Source: Candidatus Saccharicenans sp.
GTDB taxonomy: Bacteria > Acidobacteriota > Aminicenantia > Aminicenantales > Saccharicenantaceae
Assembly: GCA_024653215.1 (NCBI GenBank)
Contig: JANLFU010000004.1
Coordinates: forward strand, 93,574-157,573
DNA: 64,000 bases
Reading direction: 5' to 3'
Shown: positions 37,262 through 45,690 of the stretch, in pieces
How the letters are laid out: the number at the start of each line of letters is the position of its first letter
Position numbering within the stretch: the stretch's first letter is position 1
Program-made: the position numbers and the translations under genes
Notes under the pieces: model-generated
Database searches by the model: none
Told to the model about the DNA's origin: nothing
Seen by the model: only the letters and a program-made list of their open reading frames with translations

Positions 37262-38374
37262 ATGGCAAAACCGATCTATGAACTGTTGAAAATTGCGGTG
37301 GAGGAGGATGCCAGCGACCTGCACATCACGGCCTACGTTCCGCCGCGGATCAGGGTCCACGGCAGGCTGAAAAATATTGACCATCCACCCCTGCAGCCGG
37401 GCGAAACCCAGGACCTTATTTACAGCATCCTCAACGACAAGCAGAAAAAAATCTTTGAAGAGAAGATGGAACTGGACCTGTCGTTTGGAATCAAGGAGCT
37501 GGGTCGGTTCCGGGTTAACGTTTTCAGGCAAAAAGGTTCGGTGGCCGCGGCTTTCAGGCGGTTTCTGCCGACCATGTGGAGCTTTGCCCAGCTGGGCATT
37601 CCCCAGCGGGTGGCTCAGCTCTGCTACCTGCCGCGCGGCCTGATCCTGGTAACCGGTCCGACCGGTTGCGGAAAATCCACGACCCTGGCCTGCATGCTGG
37701 ACCATATCAACCACGAAAGGGATGTCCACATAGTCACGGTTGAAGACCCCATCGAGTATTACTTCACTCCCAAGCGGGCCATCATCAACCAGAGGGAGCT
37801 TTTCACCGATACCCTTTCTTATGCCAACGCCCTGCGGTCGGTTCTGCGGGAAGACCCGGACGTGGTCCTGGTCGGAGAGATGAGGGACCTGGAAACGGTG
37901 GAAGCCACCATGCGGGTGGCCGAAACCGGGCACTTAACCTTTTCCACCTTGCATACCAACTCGGCCTGCGAGTCTATATCCAGAATAATAGATATTTTCC
38001 CCAGCCAGTACCAGGCCCAGGTCCGGGTGACCCTGTCCATGATTCTGGAAGCGGTTCTGACCCAGGCCCTGCTGCCGCGGGCTGACGGAAAGGGCAGGGT
38101 CCTGGCCATGGAAATCCTGATTCCCAACCCGGCCATCAGGAACCTGATCAGAGAAAATAAGATTCACCAGATCTATTCGGCCATGCAGATGGGCCAGGAA
38201 AAATTTGGTATGCAGACCATGAACCAGAGCCTGGCCAGCCTGTATTTCCGCAGGTTGATTACCCTGGATACGGCCATGGCCGTGACCGCCAACCAGGAAG
38301 AGCTGATAGATATTATCCAGAGGCATGAAGGGACCATGGCGAAAAAGGGAACCGGTTCCTACACCGGTAAATAA
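37262..38374 (+). CDS. pilT: Type IV pilus retraction ATPase PilT
   Basis: PilT depolymerises pili for twitching and DNA uptake. The 370-residue length is right. It has the DASDLHIT N-terminal motif, Walker A GPTGCGKST, the Asp box TVEDPIEYYF, LREDPDVVLVGEMRD, the His box THTNS-like HLTFSTLHTN and the C-terminal AIRNLIRENKIHQI (AIRNLIRE motif) that is diagnostic of PilT. AGGAGG precedes the ATG 6 nt away; spacing to pilB is 9 bp. Confidence 0.97.
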   Translation: MAKPIYELLKIAVEEDASDLHITAYVPPRIRVHGRLKNIDHPPLQPGETQDLIYSILNDKQKKIFEEKMELDLSFGIKELGRFRVNVFRQKGSVAAAFRRFLPTMWSFAQLGIPQRVAQLCYLPRGLILVTGPTGCGKSTTLACMLDHINHERDVHIVTVEDPIEYYFTPKRAIINQRELFTDTLSYANALRSVLREDPDVVLVGEMRDLETVEATMRVAETGHLTFSTLHTNSACESISRIIDIFPSQYQAQVRVTLSMILEAVLTQALLPRADGKGRVLAMEILIPNPAIRNLIRENKIHQIYSAMQMGQEKFGMQTMNQSLASLYFRRLITLDTAMAVTANQEELIDIIQRHEGTMAKKGTGSYTGK

Positions 38375-38408
38375 ACATGAGAACGAGAGATAAATAAGGA
38401 GAAGGGCG

Positions 38409-39617
38409 ATGCCAGTTTACGTCTGGACGGGAAAAAATCGTTACGGTGACGTGGTCGGCGGGGAAAGGGTGGCTGAATCCGCAGAAGAACTGACCAGGGA
38501 GCTGCAGAGAGACCAGATTGCAGTCATCAGCATAAAAACGAAGAGAGCCATTCCGGCTATTCCTTTCCTTAAAAGGGAAAAGGTCAGGCTTAAAGAACTG
38601 GCCTTCTTCAGCCGCCAGCTTTCAGTTCTGATCGATGCCGAGCTGCCGCTGATCCAGAGCCTGGGCCTGCTGGCCGAGCAGCAGAAGAACAAGTATTTCA
38701 GCCGGGTTATAACCGAGGTCAAGGAAGACGTGGAAGCCGGTTCGGCCCTGCACCAGGCGCTGAGAAAACACCCCAAGGTGTTTGACGACCTGTACTGCAA
38801 CCTGGTGGCCTCGGGCGAGCAGAGCGGTTCGCTGGATACCATGCTGCGCCGGCTGGCCGATTACCAGGAAAGCATGATTAAATTGCGGGCCAAGGTGCGC
38901 CAGGCCATGATTTACCCGACGGCCATAATCACTTTTGCCGTACTGGTGGCCATCTTCATGCTGTGGAAGGTTATTCCGGTCTTCGGGAGCATTTACCAGG
39001 AGCTGGGAGCCCAGCTGCCGGCTCTGACCGCTTTTGTTCTGGCTCTGAGCCGCTTTGTCCAGAAATTCATCGTTCTTATTTTCGTTGGCCTGATGGCCCT
39101 GGTGTTCGGGTTCCGCTACTGGCGGAAGACCCCGCCGGGAAGAGAAGCGGTCGACCGGGGAATGCTTAAGTTTCCGGTCATGGGCAACCTGATGAGGAAG
39201 ATCTCGCTGTCCCGCTTCACCCGGACGCTCAGCACCCTTATTTCGGGCGGCGTGCCCATGCTGGAAAGCTTGAAGATTGCCTCCACCACCACCGGCAATG
39301 TGATCATCGAGAGACAGATTCTGCAGGCCAGGCAGATGGTATCCGAGGGCAAGAGCCTGAATGATGCCCTGAAGGAAGCCGGGCAGGGGCAGTTCCCGCC
39401 GATGATGATTCAGATGGTCAACGTCGGCGAGTCGACCGGTACCCTGGACGAAATGCTGGGCAAACTGGCCAAATTTTTTGACGACGAAGTGGACGACGCC
39501 GTGACCTCGTTGCTGGCCGCGCTGGAACCGATGGTCCTGATTTTTGTCGGCGGCATTGTCGGCGGCCTGGTCATTTCCATGTACCTGCCGCTCTTTAACC
39601 TGATCCAGCAGTTCTGA
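38409..39617 (+). CDS. pilC: Type IV pilus inner-membrane platform protein PilC
   Basis: The 402-residue product has two GspF domains: the first with LAFFSRQLSVLIDAELPLIQSL and the second with LSRFTRTLSTLISGGVPMLESL, each followed by QMVNVGE/NLVASGEQSG segments, and three membrane helices (about 170-190, 220-240, 375-395). It is the motor platform between PilB/PilT and the growing fibre. An AAGGAG site precedes the start. Confidence 0.97.
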   Translation: MPVYVWTGKNRYGDVVGGERVAESAEELTRELQRDQIAVISIKTKRAIPAIPFLKREKVRLKELAFFSRQLSVLIDAELPLIQSLGLLAEQQKNKYFSRVITEVKEDVEAGSALHQALRKHPKVFDDLYCNLVASGEQSGSLDTMLRRLADYQESMIKLRAKVRQAMIYPTAIITFAVLVAIFMLWKVIPVFGSIYQELGAQLPALTAFVLALSRFVQKFIVLIFVGLMALVFGFRYWRKTPPGREAVDRGMLKFPVMGNLMRKISLSRFTRTLSTLISGGVPMLESLKIASTTTGNVIIERQILQARQMVSEGKSLNDALKEAGQGQFPPMMIQMVNVGESTGTLDEMLGKLAKFFDDEVDDAVTSLLAALEPMVLIFVGGIVGGLVISMYLPLFNLIQQF

Positions 39618-39740
39618 GACAGAAGCCGGTCGTTCAGGCGGGCGGGATAAGGCGAGCCGGCATTGGAGGCGAGCTGCCGCCCTGGTAATGGAGCCGGTGC
39701 GGGAGTCGGCGGGGTGAAGAGTGCGGGCAGATAGAAGGAC

Positions 39741-41027
39741 ATGAAAGAAAAAATCGAACGGAAAGACCTGCTGCGATACATCCTGATAAGACTGCTCATT
39801 ATAACTTCCATTCTGATTGCCACCTTCATAATCCAGTATTCAACCGGGACCGATTTCCCGCCCATCTTCATTCTGGCCATCATCGTTTTTTACGGTCTTT
39901 CGCTGTTATATTTCTTGCTCTACCTGTGGGGAAAGTTCCCGGTTTTTCAGGCTTACCTGCAGTTGATCTCGGACCTGGTGTTGATTACCTGGCTGGTCTA
40001 CATCTCGGGCGGCATGACCACGGCCACTTATTTCCTGTACATTTTTGCCATCATTGCCGCCAGCCTGGTGATTTCGGAAAAGGCCACCTATCTGGCTGCC
40101 GGGCTGTCAGCGGTTCTTTTCGGTTTCCTGGTGGATGCCACTTATTTTGGCCTGATTCCCTATTTCCATCCAGACCAGGCCGTCAGGCAGGATTTCGGTT
40201 CGGTGCTGTTCAACTTAATCCTGGCCTGGGCCGTGTTTTTTGCGGTGGCTTTTTTCATGAGCTATTTGAGCCGCAGCCTGAAAAAGGCTCGCCGCGAGCT
40301 GGAACAGGCTCAGAAAGAGCTGATTTTAAGGGAGAGGCTGGCTGAGGCGGGGCGGATATCGGCCACCCTGGCCCATGAAATCAGGAATCCGCTGGCCGCC
40401 ATTTCCAGCGCGGTCCAGGTCCTAAAATCCGAGTACAGGGGAAATGGCGACGTCGGCCGGATGATGGAAGTAATCGTCAGGGAATCCAACCGGGTTTCGC
40501 AGTTGCTGGAGCAATTCCTGGATTTCGCCGCTCCCTCGAAAAAGATGTTCAGCGAAATTGACCTGGGAATGCTCCTTAATGAAACTCTGGAAATGCTGCG
40601 TTCCAGCGGAGAACTTGACGGCGATAAGATAAGGGTGGACGGCAATTATCTCTTCAGAAGGGTCGTTTATTACGGCAACCCCAATCATTTCAAGCAGATT
40701 TTCTGGAACCTGGTTAAAAATGCCATCAAGGCCATGCCGGAAGGCGGGAAGCTGAGCCTGAATTTTTATCACTCGCGCCGCGACGGCCTGAAAATAGTCG
40801 TGGCCGATAGCGGAATCGGCCTGAGCGAGCAGGACAAAGAAAACCTGTTTGTTCCTTTCTACTCGGGCTTTGGCGAGGGGCGGGGCCTGGGCCTGGCCAC
40901 CGTCAAGAAACTGGTGGAAGATTATGAGGGCAGAATCCAGGTCAATTCAGAGGTCGGTCGGGGCACCGAAGTTATCATCACCCTTCCCCTGGTGGACGAA
41001 AGAAAGAAGGGGACGGAGTTAAGGTAA
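39741..41027 (+). CDS. pilS: PilS-type membrane sensor histidine kinase
   Basis: The 428-residue protein has about six N-terminal membrane helices (residues 15-180) without a large periplasmic loop, a coiled linker (LKKARRELEQAQKEL), the HisKA box ATLAHEIRNPLAAISSAV with phospho-accepting H212, and a HATPase domain with NLVKNAIKAM, DSGIGLSEQD and GRGLGLATVKKL. The architecture equals PilS, which senses pilin in the membrane and controls PilR. The gene directly precedes a sigma-54 activator gene by 15 bp, and pilA follows it. Confidence 0.92.
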   Translation: MKEKIERKDLLRYILIRLLIITSILIATFIIQYSTGTDFPPIFILAIIVFYGLSLLYFLLYLWGKFPVFQAYLQLISDLVLITWLVYISGGMTTATYFLYIFAIIAASLVISEKATYLAAGLSAVLFGFLVDATYFGLIPYFHPDQAVRQDFGSVLFNLILAWAVFFAVAFFMSYLSRSLKKARRELEQAQKELILRERLAEAGRISATLAHEIRNPLAAISSAVQVLKSEYRGNGDVGRMMEVIVRESNRVSQLLEQFLDFAAPSKKMFSEIDLGMLLNETLEMLRSSGELDGDKIRVDGNYLFRRVVYYGNPNHFKQIFWNLVKNAIKAMPEGGKLSLNFYHSRRDGLKIVVADSGIGLSEQDKENLFVPFYSGFGEGRGLGLATVKKLVEDYEGRIQVNSEVGRGTEVIITLPLVDERKKGTELR

Positions 41028-41042
41028 TAAGGCAGGACGAAG

Positions 41043-42458
41043 ATGGACACCATTTTAATCATCGATGACGAAAAAGGGCTTCTGGAAGTTCTGAACGTGG
41101 TTTTCAGGAAGGAAGGCTATGAGGTTAAGACCGCGACTTCCGGGGCCGAGGGCCTGGATATTCTCAACAGCAAGTCGGTTGACCTGGTGATCACCGATAT
41201 CCGGATGCCCCACATGAGCGGCATGGAAATCCTGAGGTACGTAAAAGAGAACCAGCCGGAAGTGCCGGTAATCGTCATCACCGCCTACGGCAGCATCCAG
41301 CAGGCGGTGGAGGCGTTGAAGGCCGGGGCCCTGGATTACATTGTCAAGCCGTTTGACGTGGAAGAGCTGAAGATACTGGTGGCCCGGGGGCTGGAGAGAA
41401 AGCATTTAGAGCTGGAAAACATCCTGCTGAAGAAGGACCTGAAAGAAAAGTACAAATTTGAAAACATGATCGGCAAAAGCCGGCTGATGCAGGAAATCTA
41501 CCTGCTGATAGACAAGGTGGCCGGGACCGACAGCACGGTGCTGATTACCGGAGAAAGCGGAACTGGAAAGGAAATGGCGGCCAGGGCCATCCACAGCCTC
41601 AGCCGGCGGAAGGATAAGCCCTTTGTTACCATCAACTGCGCCGCTCTGCCCGAGAACCTGCTGGAAAGCGAGCTTTTCGGGCACACCAAAGGGTCTTTCA
41701 CCGGGGCGATTTCGGATAAGAAGGGCATGTTCGAGGTGGCTCATAAGGGAACTTTATTCCTGGACGAAATAGGCGAGATGTCGCCCTGGACCCAGGTCAA
41801 GTTGCTGCGGGCCCTGCAGGAGAGAAAGATCAGGCGGGTCGGCGGGACGGAAGAAATCCCGGTCGATGTCCGGGTGATTGCGGCCACCAACCAGGATTTG
41901 AAGAAGCGGATTGAGGAAGGCAAGTTCAGGGAAGATTTGTATTACCGGCTGAACGTGATTTCTTTTGAGATGCCGCCGCTGAGGGAGCGGGTGGAAGACA
42001 TTCCGCTGCTGACCCAGCATTTCCTGCAGAAGTACTGCCAGCAGATGGGGAAGAAGATGAAACGGCTGGCTCCGGAAGTGGTGGGGATTTTTGAGCAGTA
42101 TTCCTGGCCCGGAAATATCAGGGAGCTGGAGAACGTCATCGAGAGAATTGTGGCCATTGAAGACCGCGAGACCATCACCACCGCCTGTTTGCCGCCCGAG
42201 ATGCTGGGCCTGGTTAAGAAAGATGAAATCAGAGTCGAGCTGGGGCCAGGGTTTGACCTGAACCGGCACCTGGACGATATCGCCAAAAGGTATATAGTTA
42301 AGGCGCTGGAAAAAAGCGGGGGGCGGATGAAAAAAGCGGCCCCGATGCTGGGGGTGAGCTACCGCACCCTGCGCTATCTCATCGATAAGTACGAACTAAA
42401 GGCGAAAATCAGGGAAGAAGAGAATAACCTGGCCGCCTCCAGCGGTAGCGAGAGGTAG
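41043..42458 (+). CDS. pilR: PilR-type sigma-54-dependent response regulator
   Basis: The 471-residue NtrC-family protein has a receiver domain with phospho-acceptor D52 (LVITDIRMPHMSG), an AAA+ domain (GESGTGKEMAARAIH; ELFGHTKGSFTGA, with GSFTGA in place of GAFTGA in the sigma-54 contact loop; FLDEIGEM), and a Fis-type helix-turn-helix (KKAAPMLGVSYRTLRYLIDKY). It should activate the sigma-54 promoter found upstream of pilA at 42999-43014. Confidence 0.95.
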   Translation: MDTILIIDDEKGLLEVLNVVFRKEGYEVKTATSGAEGLDILNSKSVDLVITDIRMPHMSGMEILRYVKENQPEVPVIVITAYGSIQQAVEALKAGALDYIVKPFDVEELKILVARGLERKHLELENILLKKDLKEKYKFENMIGKSRLMQEIYLLIDKVAGTDSTVLITGESGTGKEMAARAIHSLSRRKDKPFVTINCAALPENLLESELFGHTKGSFTGAISDKKGMFEVAHKGTLFLDEIGEMSPWTQVKLLRALQERKIRRVGGTEEIPVDVRVIAATNQDLKKRIEEGKFREDLYYRLNVISFEMPPLRERVEDIPLLTQHFLQKYCQQMGKKMKRLAPEVVGIFEQYSWPGNIRELENVIERIVAIEDRETITTACLPPEMLGLVKKDEIRVELGPGFDLNRHLDDIAKRYIVKALEKSGGRMKKAAPMLGVSYRTLRYLIDKYELKAKIREEENNLAASSGSER

Positions 42459-42726
42459 GGAATTAAGAGATAGGGAATTAAGAAATTAAGAGATAAAGGG
42501 AATCGCAGAAAAAAGGGTGGAGAATAGAGCAATCCCTGCCAGGCGTATCCATACCTGATGTTAATTTCAAATTCTGGTTTTAGGCTGGATTTCAGGCCTT
42601 AAGCTTCAGGAATATCCGGAAAGCAGACTGAGGGCTGTGGGGTTCATGGTTCAGGTAACTGAGTTACGGGGCAACAAATAATATAATAGATGGATGAGCC
42701 CATGATTGGCAGGATGAAAACAGGAA
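42459..42726. other. AT-rich spacer with short direct repeats
   Basis: Just after pilR the sequence contains repeated AATTAAGAGATA/AATTAAGAAATTAAGAG units (42469-42500). No gene was recognised. Composition switches here from GC-rich to AT-rich. This stretch is a candidate location for PilR enhancer sites. Confidence 0.4.
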
Positions 42727-43068
42727 ATGTCAGTTTTTGAAAATACAAAAAATACAAAAAATATTAAAGAGTTTGTGATTGGTCTGTATGATGACGGATA
42801 CAGGCGAGGAACACCCGAATATAGCGTTGTATTCAAGCTGTCGGGGAAGATTAGCAGAAATATGGGTAAATATTTACAGCCAGTGTATGGCAATTTGTGG
42901 CAATTGGCATTGACAAATATTGGCGAAGCGGCTTATATTTTAGAGGGGAATAATTTGTATGTTATTGATAATAAAGTAAATAAAATCTTGAGCAATCCTG
43001 GCACGTTAATTGCACAATATATGGCGAATGAAAAACATCTCAGCCGGCGGATAGTCGGCGAGAATTAA
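42727..43068 (+). CDS. Hypothetical 113-residue protein upstream of pilA
   Basis: I do not recognise this protein. It is AT-rich in composition, without signal peptide or membrane helix, and contains YSVVFKLSGKISRNMGKYL and IGEAAYILEGNNLYVIDNKV stretches that read like a plausible small fold. No strong ribosome site precedes the ATG (AGGAAATG). Its 3' end contains the pilA sigma-54 promoter, so part or all of it may be non-coding regulatory DNA. Spacing to pilA is 11 bp. Confidence 0.45.
   Translation: MSVFENTKNTKNIKEFVIGLYDDGYRRGTPEYSVVFKLSGKISRNMGKYLQPVYGNLWQLALTNIGEAAYILEGNNLYVIDNKVNKILSNPGTLIAQYMANEKHLSRRIVGEN
42999..43014 (+). promoter_or_regulatory. Sigma-54 (RpoN) promoter of pilA
   Basis: TGGCACG-N4-TTGCA is an exact match to the -24/-12 consensus with correct spacing. 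It ends 65 bp before the pilA ATG, giving a predicted start near 43025 and a leader of about 55 nt with an AAGGAGG site. A PilS/PilR-type pair lies immediately upstream, as in Pseudomonas and Myxococcus pilA control. Confidence 0.88.
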
Positions 43069-43079
43069 GGAGGTTTAAA

Positions 43080-43655
43080 ATGTTAAAAAAGATGAGAGGA
43101 TTCACCCTCATCGAAATGCTCATCGTGGTGGCCATCATCGGTATTCTGGCCGCCCTGCTCATCCCCAACGCCATGTCTGCTCTGCAGAAGGCCAAACAGA
43201 AGGGCACCATCAAGGACATCAACACCATTGCTACCGGTCTTATGGATTATGTAACAGATAAAGGAATGGCACCCTCCGGAGCCCAGGGACAATTAACAGG
43301 TACCAGCGATGCAGTAGTGACAGCTCTTCAGGGATTTTATTTGAAGACTTTTCCGGTCAGAGACCAGTGGGGTCACTTCTTCTACGTTTATACTAGAGAA
43401 GATTGCGCGGGCAATGACTTTGGAATTTCGCTGCCTCAAAGTGAGACCAGTTGGGGTGATGATGCCTTTATAGTCGGATCCTCGGGTAGAGACGATGCTT
43501 GTGATGATGTTACCTACGATGCTACGAATCCGGCCAACAACCTCTATGAGGTAAGTTCTATGCAGGACTTTAACAAAGAAATCGCGAACTGGAATGGCAG
43601 TATCGTGATTGGTCCTCGCACCGCTGCTGGCACCAGCACCGGTTCTGGAACCTGA
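43080..43655 (+). CDS. pilA: Type IV major pilin PilA (GspG-like pilin)
   Basis: The prepilin has a 7-residue leader MLKKMRG cut before Phe (G/FTLIEMLIVVAIIGILAALL), with the Glu5 of mature pilins. The mature protein is about 184 residues. VRDQWGHFFYVYTREDCAGND resembles the GspG-type DPWGxPYxY segment. Two Cys (in REDCAG and DDACDD) could form the C-terminal disulfide. A Thr/Ser/Gly tail ends the protein. It has a sigma-54 promoter, a very strong AAGGAGG site and its own terminator, all fitting a highly expressed major pilin. Confidence 0.95.
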   Translation: MLKKMRGFTLIEMLIVVAIIGILAALLIPNAMSALQKAKQKGTIKDINTIATGLMDYVTDKGMAPSGAQGQLTGTSDAVVTALQGFYLKTFPVRDQWGHFFYVYTREDCAGNDFGISLPQSETSWGDDAFIVGSSGRDDACDDVTYDATNPANNLYEVSSMQDFNKEIANWNGSIVIGPRTAAGTSTGSGT

Positions 43656-43687
43656 AGCACATATCAGCTGAACTTGCAATGTTAAGA

Positions 43688-43714
43688 GGGGCGGCTTCGG
43701 CCGCCCCTTTTTTT
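43688..43714 (+). terminator. Intrinsic terminator of pilA
   Basis: A perfect 8-bp GC stem GGGGCGGC / GCCGCCCC with a TTCG tetraloop (43688-43707) followed directly by seven T. It lies 32 bp after the pilA stop. Confidence 0.95.
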
Positions 43715-43791
43715 ATTTAATTTTTCTGATATAAAAATATTAAGAAGCCGATTTACGAAAAACGTTTAAAATTCTCATAAAAAACAATATT

Positions 43792-45669
43792 ATGGCTAAA
43801 GGAATGTTAAATTTTAATAAGACTACCCTGGGCAGAGCTTTGAAAATCTTGGGCGGTATCTGTGGATTAAGCCTTGTTTTCGCCTTTATCAGGACTGACA
43901 CATTATTTTTAATTAAACAAGGACTTATATATCTGGCTATCCTTACTTTAGTCAAGTTTTCCAATGTGGTTTTTGTCCGGGCCATGTTTGTTATTTTTAT
44001 TTTCGTCTTTTTATGTTGTGGAATTAAGAAATTGCTCAAAGAACTTGGTATAGGTATAGTAATTGAAAAAGCGGGGCAGAAAAGATTAAAAAAGTTAATA
44101 TTGCTCATGCTAATCCTTTTGGTTTTTATATGCCTGGCTATCTGGATTTTCAAGTCGAAAACTTTCTTGAAGGATCAAAAAGAATTATTATTATTGTTGC
44201 TTGGCTCATCGGCTATTTTGATAATACGTTGCTTTATATTAAGCAGGCGAGATTTCTCGCATCTGGCCGGCATAATAAAAGGATTGCCCGGCTTTTCTGC
44301 TGCTGTCTCTATTGTTTTTTTTATATCGGTTAATATTACATTATTAATTTTAATGGTCGCTAAAAAGCCCTGGCCACATCCGAATGTAATTCTAATTGTA
44401 GCCGATGCTTTGAGGGCTGACCATTTGGGTTGTTACGGATATAAAAGACAAACTTCTCCGAATATAGATCAATTTGCCTCAACCGGCCTGATGTTTGAAA
44501 GAGCCTATACCAATGCTTCCTGGACACAACCTGCGATAGCCACCTTAATGAGCTCTCTGTACCCTCATGAACATGGGGCCTGCTATTGGAATGATGGTTT
44601 ATCAGATAGGCTCTTGACGCTGGCTGAAATATTTAAGAATGCTGGCTATAAAACCATGACCATCCAAACCAACCCTATCCTGTCAAGAAATTATGGCTTT
44701 AGTCAAGGTTTTGATATCTATTCGCAAAAGAACCAGGCCAGGGCTGAAGAGGTGGCCAAGTATTTTATAAACTGGCTGGGCAAGAATAAAAAACATAGAT
44801 TTTTTGCTTATCTTCATTTTATGGACACGCATGCTCCATATAATGTGCCTGAAGAATATGGTTTTGCGTTTAGGGCTAACGCGAATCAAATCTTCAAAGC
44901 GGGGCAGTTCAAGCCCATAGATGTAAGGTTAATGAATTTAATCGGCTTGAGGGATGAGGATAGATTTGGATTGCTGGGTCTTTATGATGGAGCTATAAAA
45001 TATCTTGATATCAATTTTGGACTGATTATGGAAAGACTGAAGGAATTGAATCTGCTTGATAATACCTTGATAATATTTACTTCCGATCATGGAGAGGAGT
45101 TGTTTGAACATAATAATTTTGACCATGGGCACAGCCAATATCAGGAAATATTAAGGATACCTTTGATTATAGGTTATGGAAGTAAATTAAACCCCGATAA
45201 AATTGCATTTCCTGTCCAGCTTGTTGACCTGATGCCTATAATCCTTCAAATTGCCTACCTTAAACAGAAACCTGAATTATTTGAGGGATATAACCTGACT
45301 GACATAGTTGGCGGAAAAAGAAAGGAAGTTTTTTCAGAAATCATTTTGCTTGGGGATGAAAAAAAAGCCCTTATTACCGATAACTGGAAACTTATAGAAA
45401 ATTCTGGCCGTATTCACAGTGATACACTAGAACTTTATGGAGATATAACCAGGTATGTTGTTCCTGAACTTAAAGAAAATTATGAATTGTATGACTTATC
45501 AGCCGATCCTGGCGAGAAATTCAACCTGGCTGAATCAAACGAATCGCAGGCTAGAAAGTTAAAAGCTATATTAAGAAAATACAAAGTCAGATCGGACCTG
45601 ATATTTGAACCCCTAAAATTAAAGGAAAGAAGGCTTGAAGTTATGCGATCTTTGGGATATATACATTAA
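43792..45669 (+). CDS. Membrane-anchored sulfatase-superfamily (alkaline phosphatase fold) protein
   Basis: Residues 1 to about 195 contain five or six membrane helices; the remainder is a periplasmic alkaline-phosphatase-fold domain: PNVILIVADALRADHLGCYGY (metal site), SWTQPAIATLMSS (nucleophile region), YLHFMDTHAPYNVPEEY, IFTSDHGEELFEHNNFDHGH (metal site). The sulfatase C/S-x-P-x-R formylglycine motif is absent; Thr in WTQP is the probable nucleophile, pointing to a phosphatase or phosphotransferase rather than a true sulfatase. DNA is AT-rich and no ribosome site is obvious, unlike GC-rich neighbours. Confidence 0.82.
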   Translation: MAKGMLNFNKTTLGRALKILGGICGLSLVFAFIRTDTLFLIKQGLIYLAILTLVKFSNVVFVRAMFVIFIFVFLCCGIKKLLKELGIGIVIEKAGQKRLKKLILLMLILLVFICLAIWIFKSKTFLKDQKELLLLLLGSSAILIIRCFILSRRDFSHLAGIIKGLPGFSAAVSIVFFISVNITLLILMVAKKPWPHPNVILIVADALRADHLGCYGYKRQTSPNIDQFASTGLMFERAYTNASWTQPAIATLMSSLYPHEHGACYWNDGLSDRLLTLAEIFKNAGYKTMTIQTNPILSRNYGFSQGFDIYSQKNQARAEEVAKYFINWLGKNKKHRFFAYLHFMDTHAPYNVPEEYGFAFRANANQIFKAGQFKPIDVRLMNLIGLRDEDRFGLLGLYDGAIKYLDINFGLIMERLKELNLLDNTLIIFTSDHGEELFEHNNFDHGHSQYQEILRIPLIIGYGSKLNPDKIAFPVQLVDLMPIILQIAYLKQKPELFEGYNLTDIVGGKRKEVFSEIILLGDEKKALITDNWKLIENSGRIHSDTLELYGDITRYVVPELKENYELYDLSADPGEKFNLAESNESQARKLKAILRKYKVRSDLIFEPLKLKERRLEVMRSLGYIH

Positions 45670-45690
45670 AAAAATTAATTGGCTGGTTGA

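Noticed and set aside
36440-37933. 497-codon antisense ORF opposite pilB and pilT
   Set aside because: It covers two certain genes on the other strand and has the His/Gln/Gly-rich composition of antisense frames.
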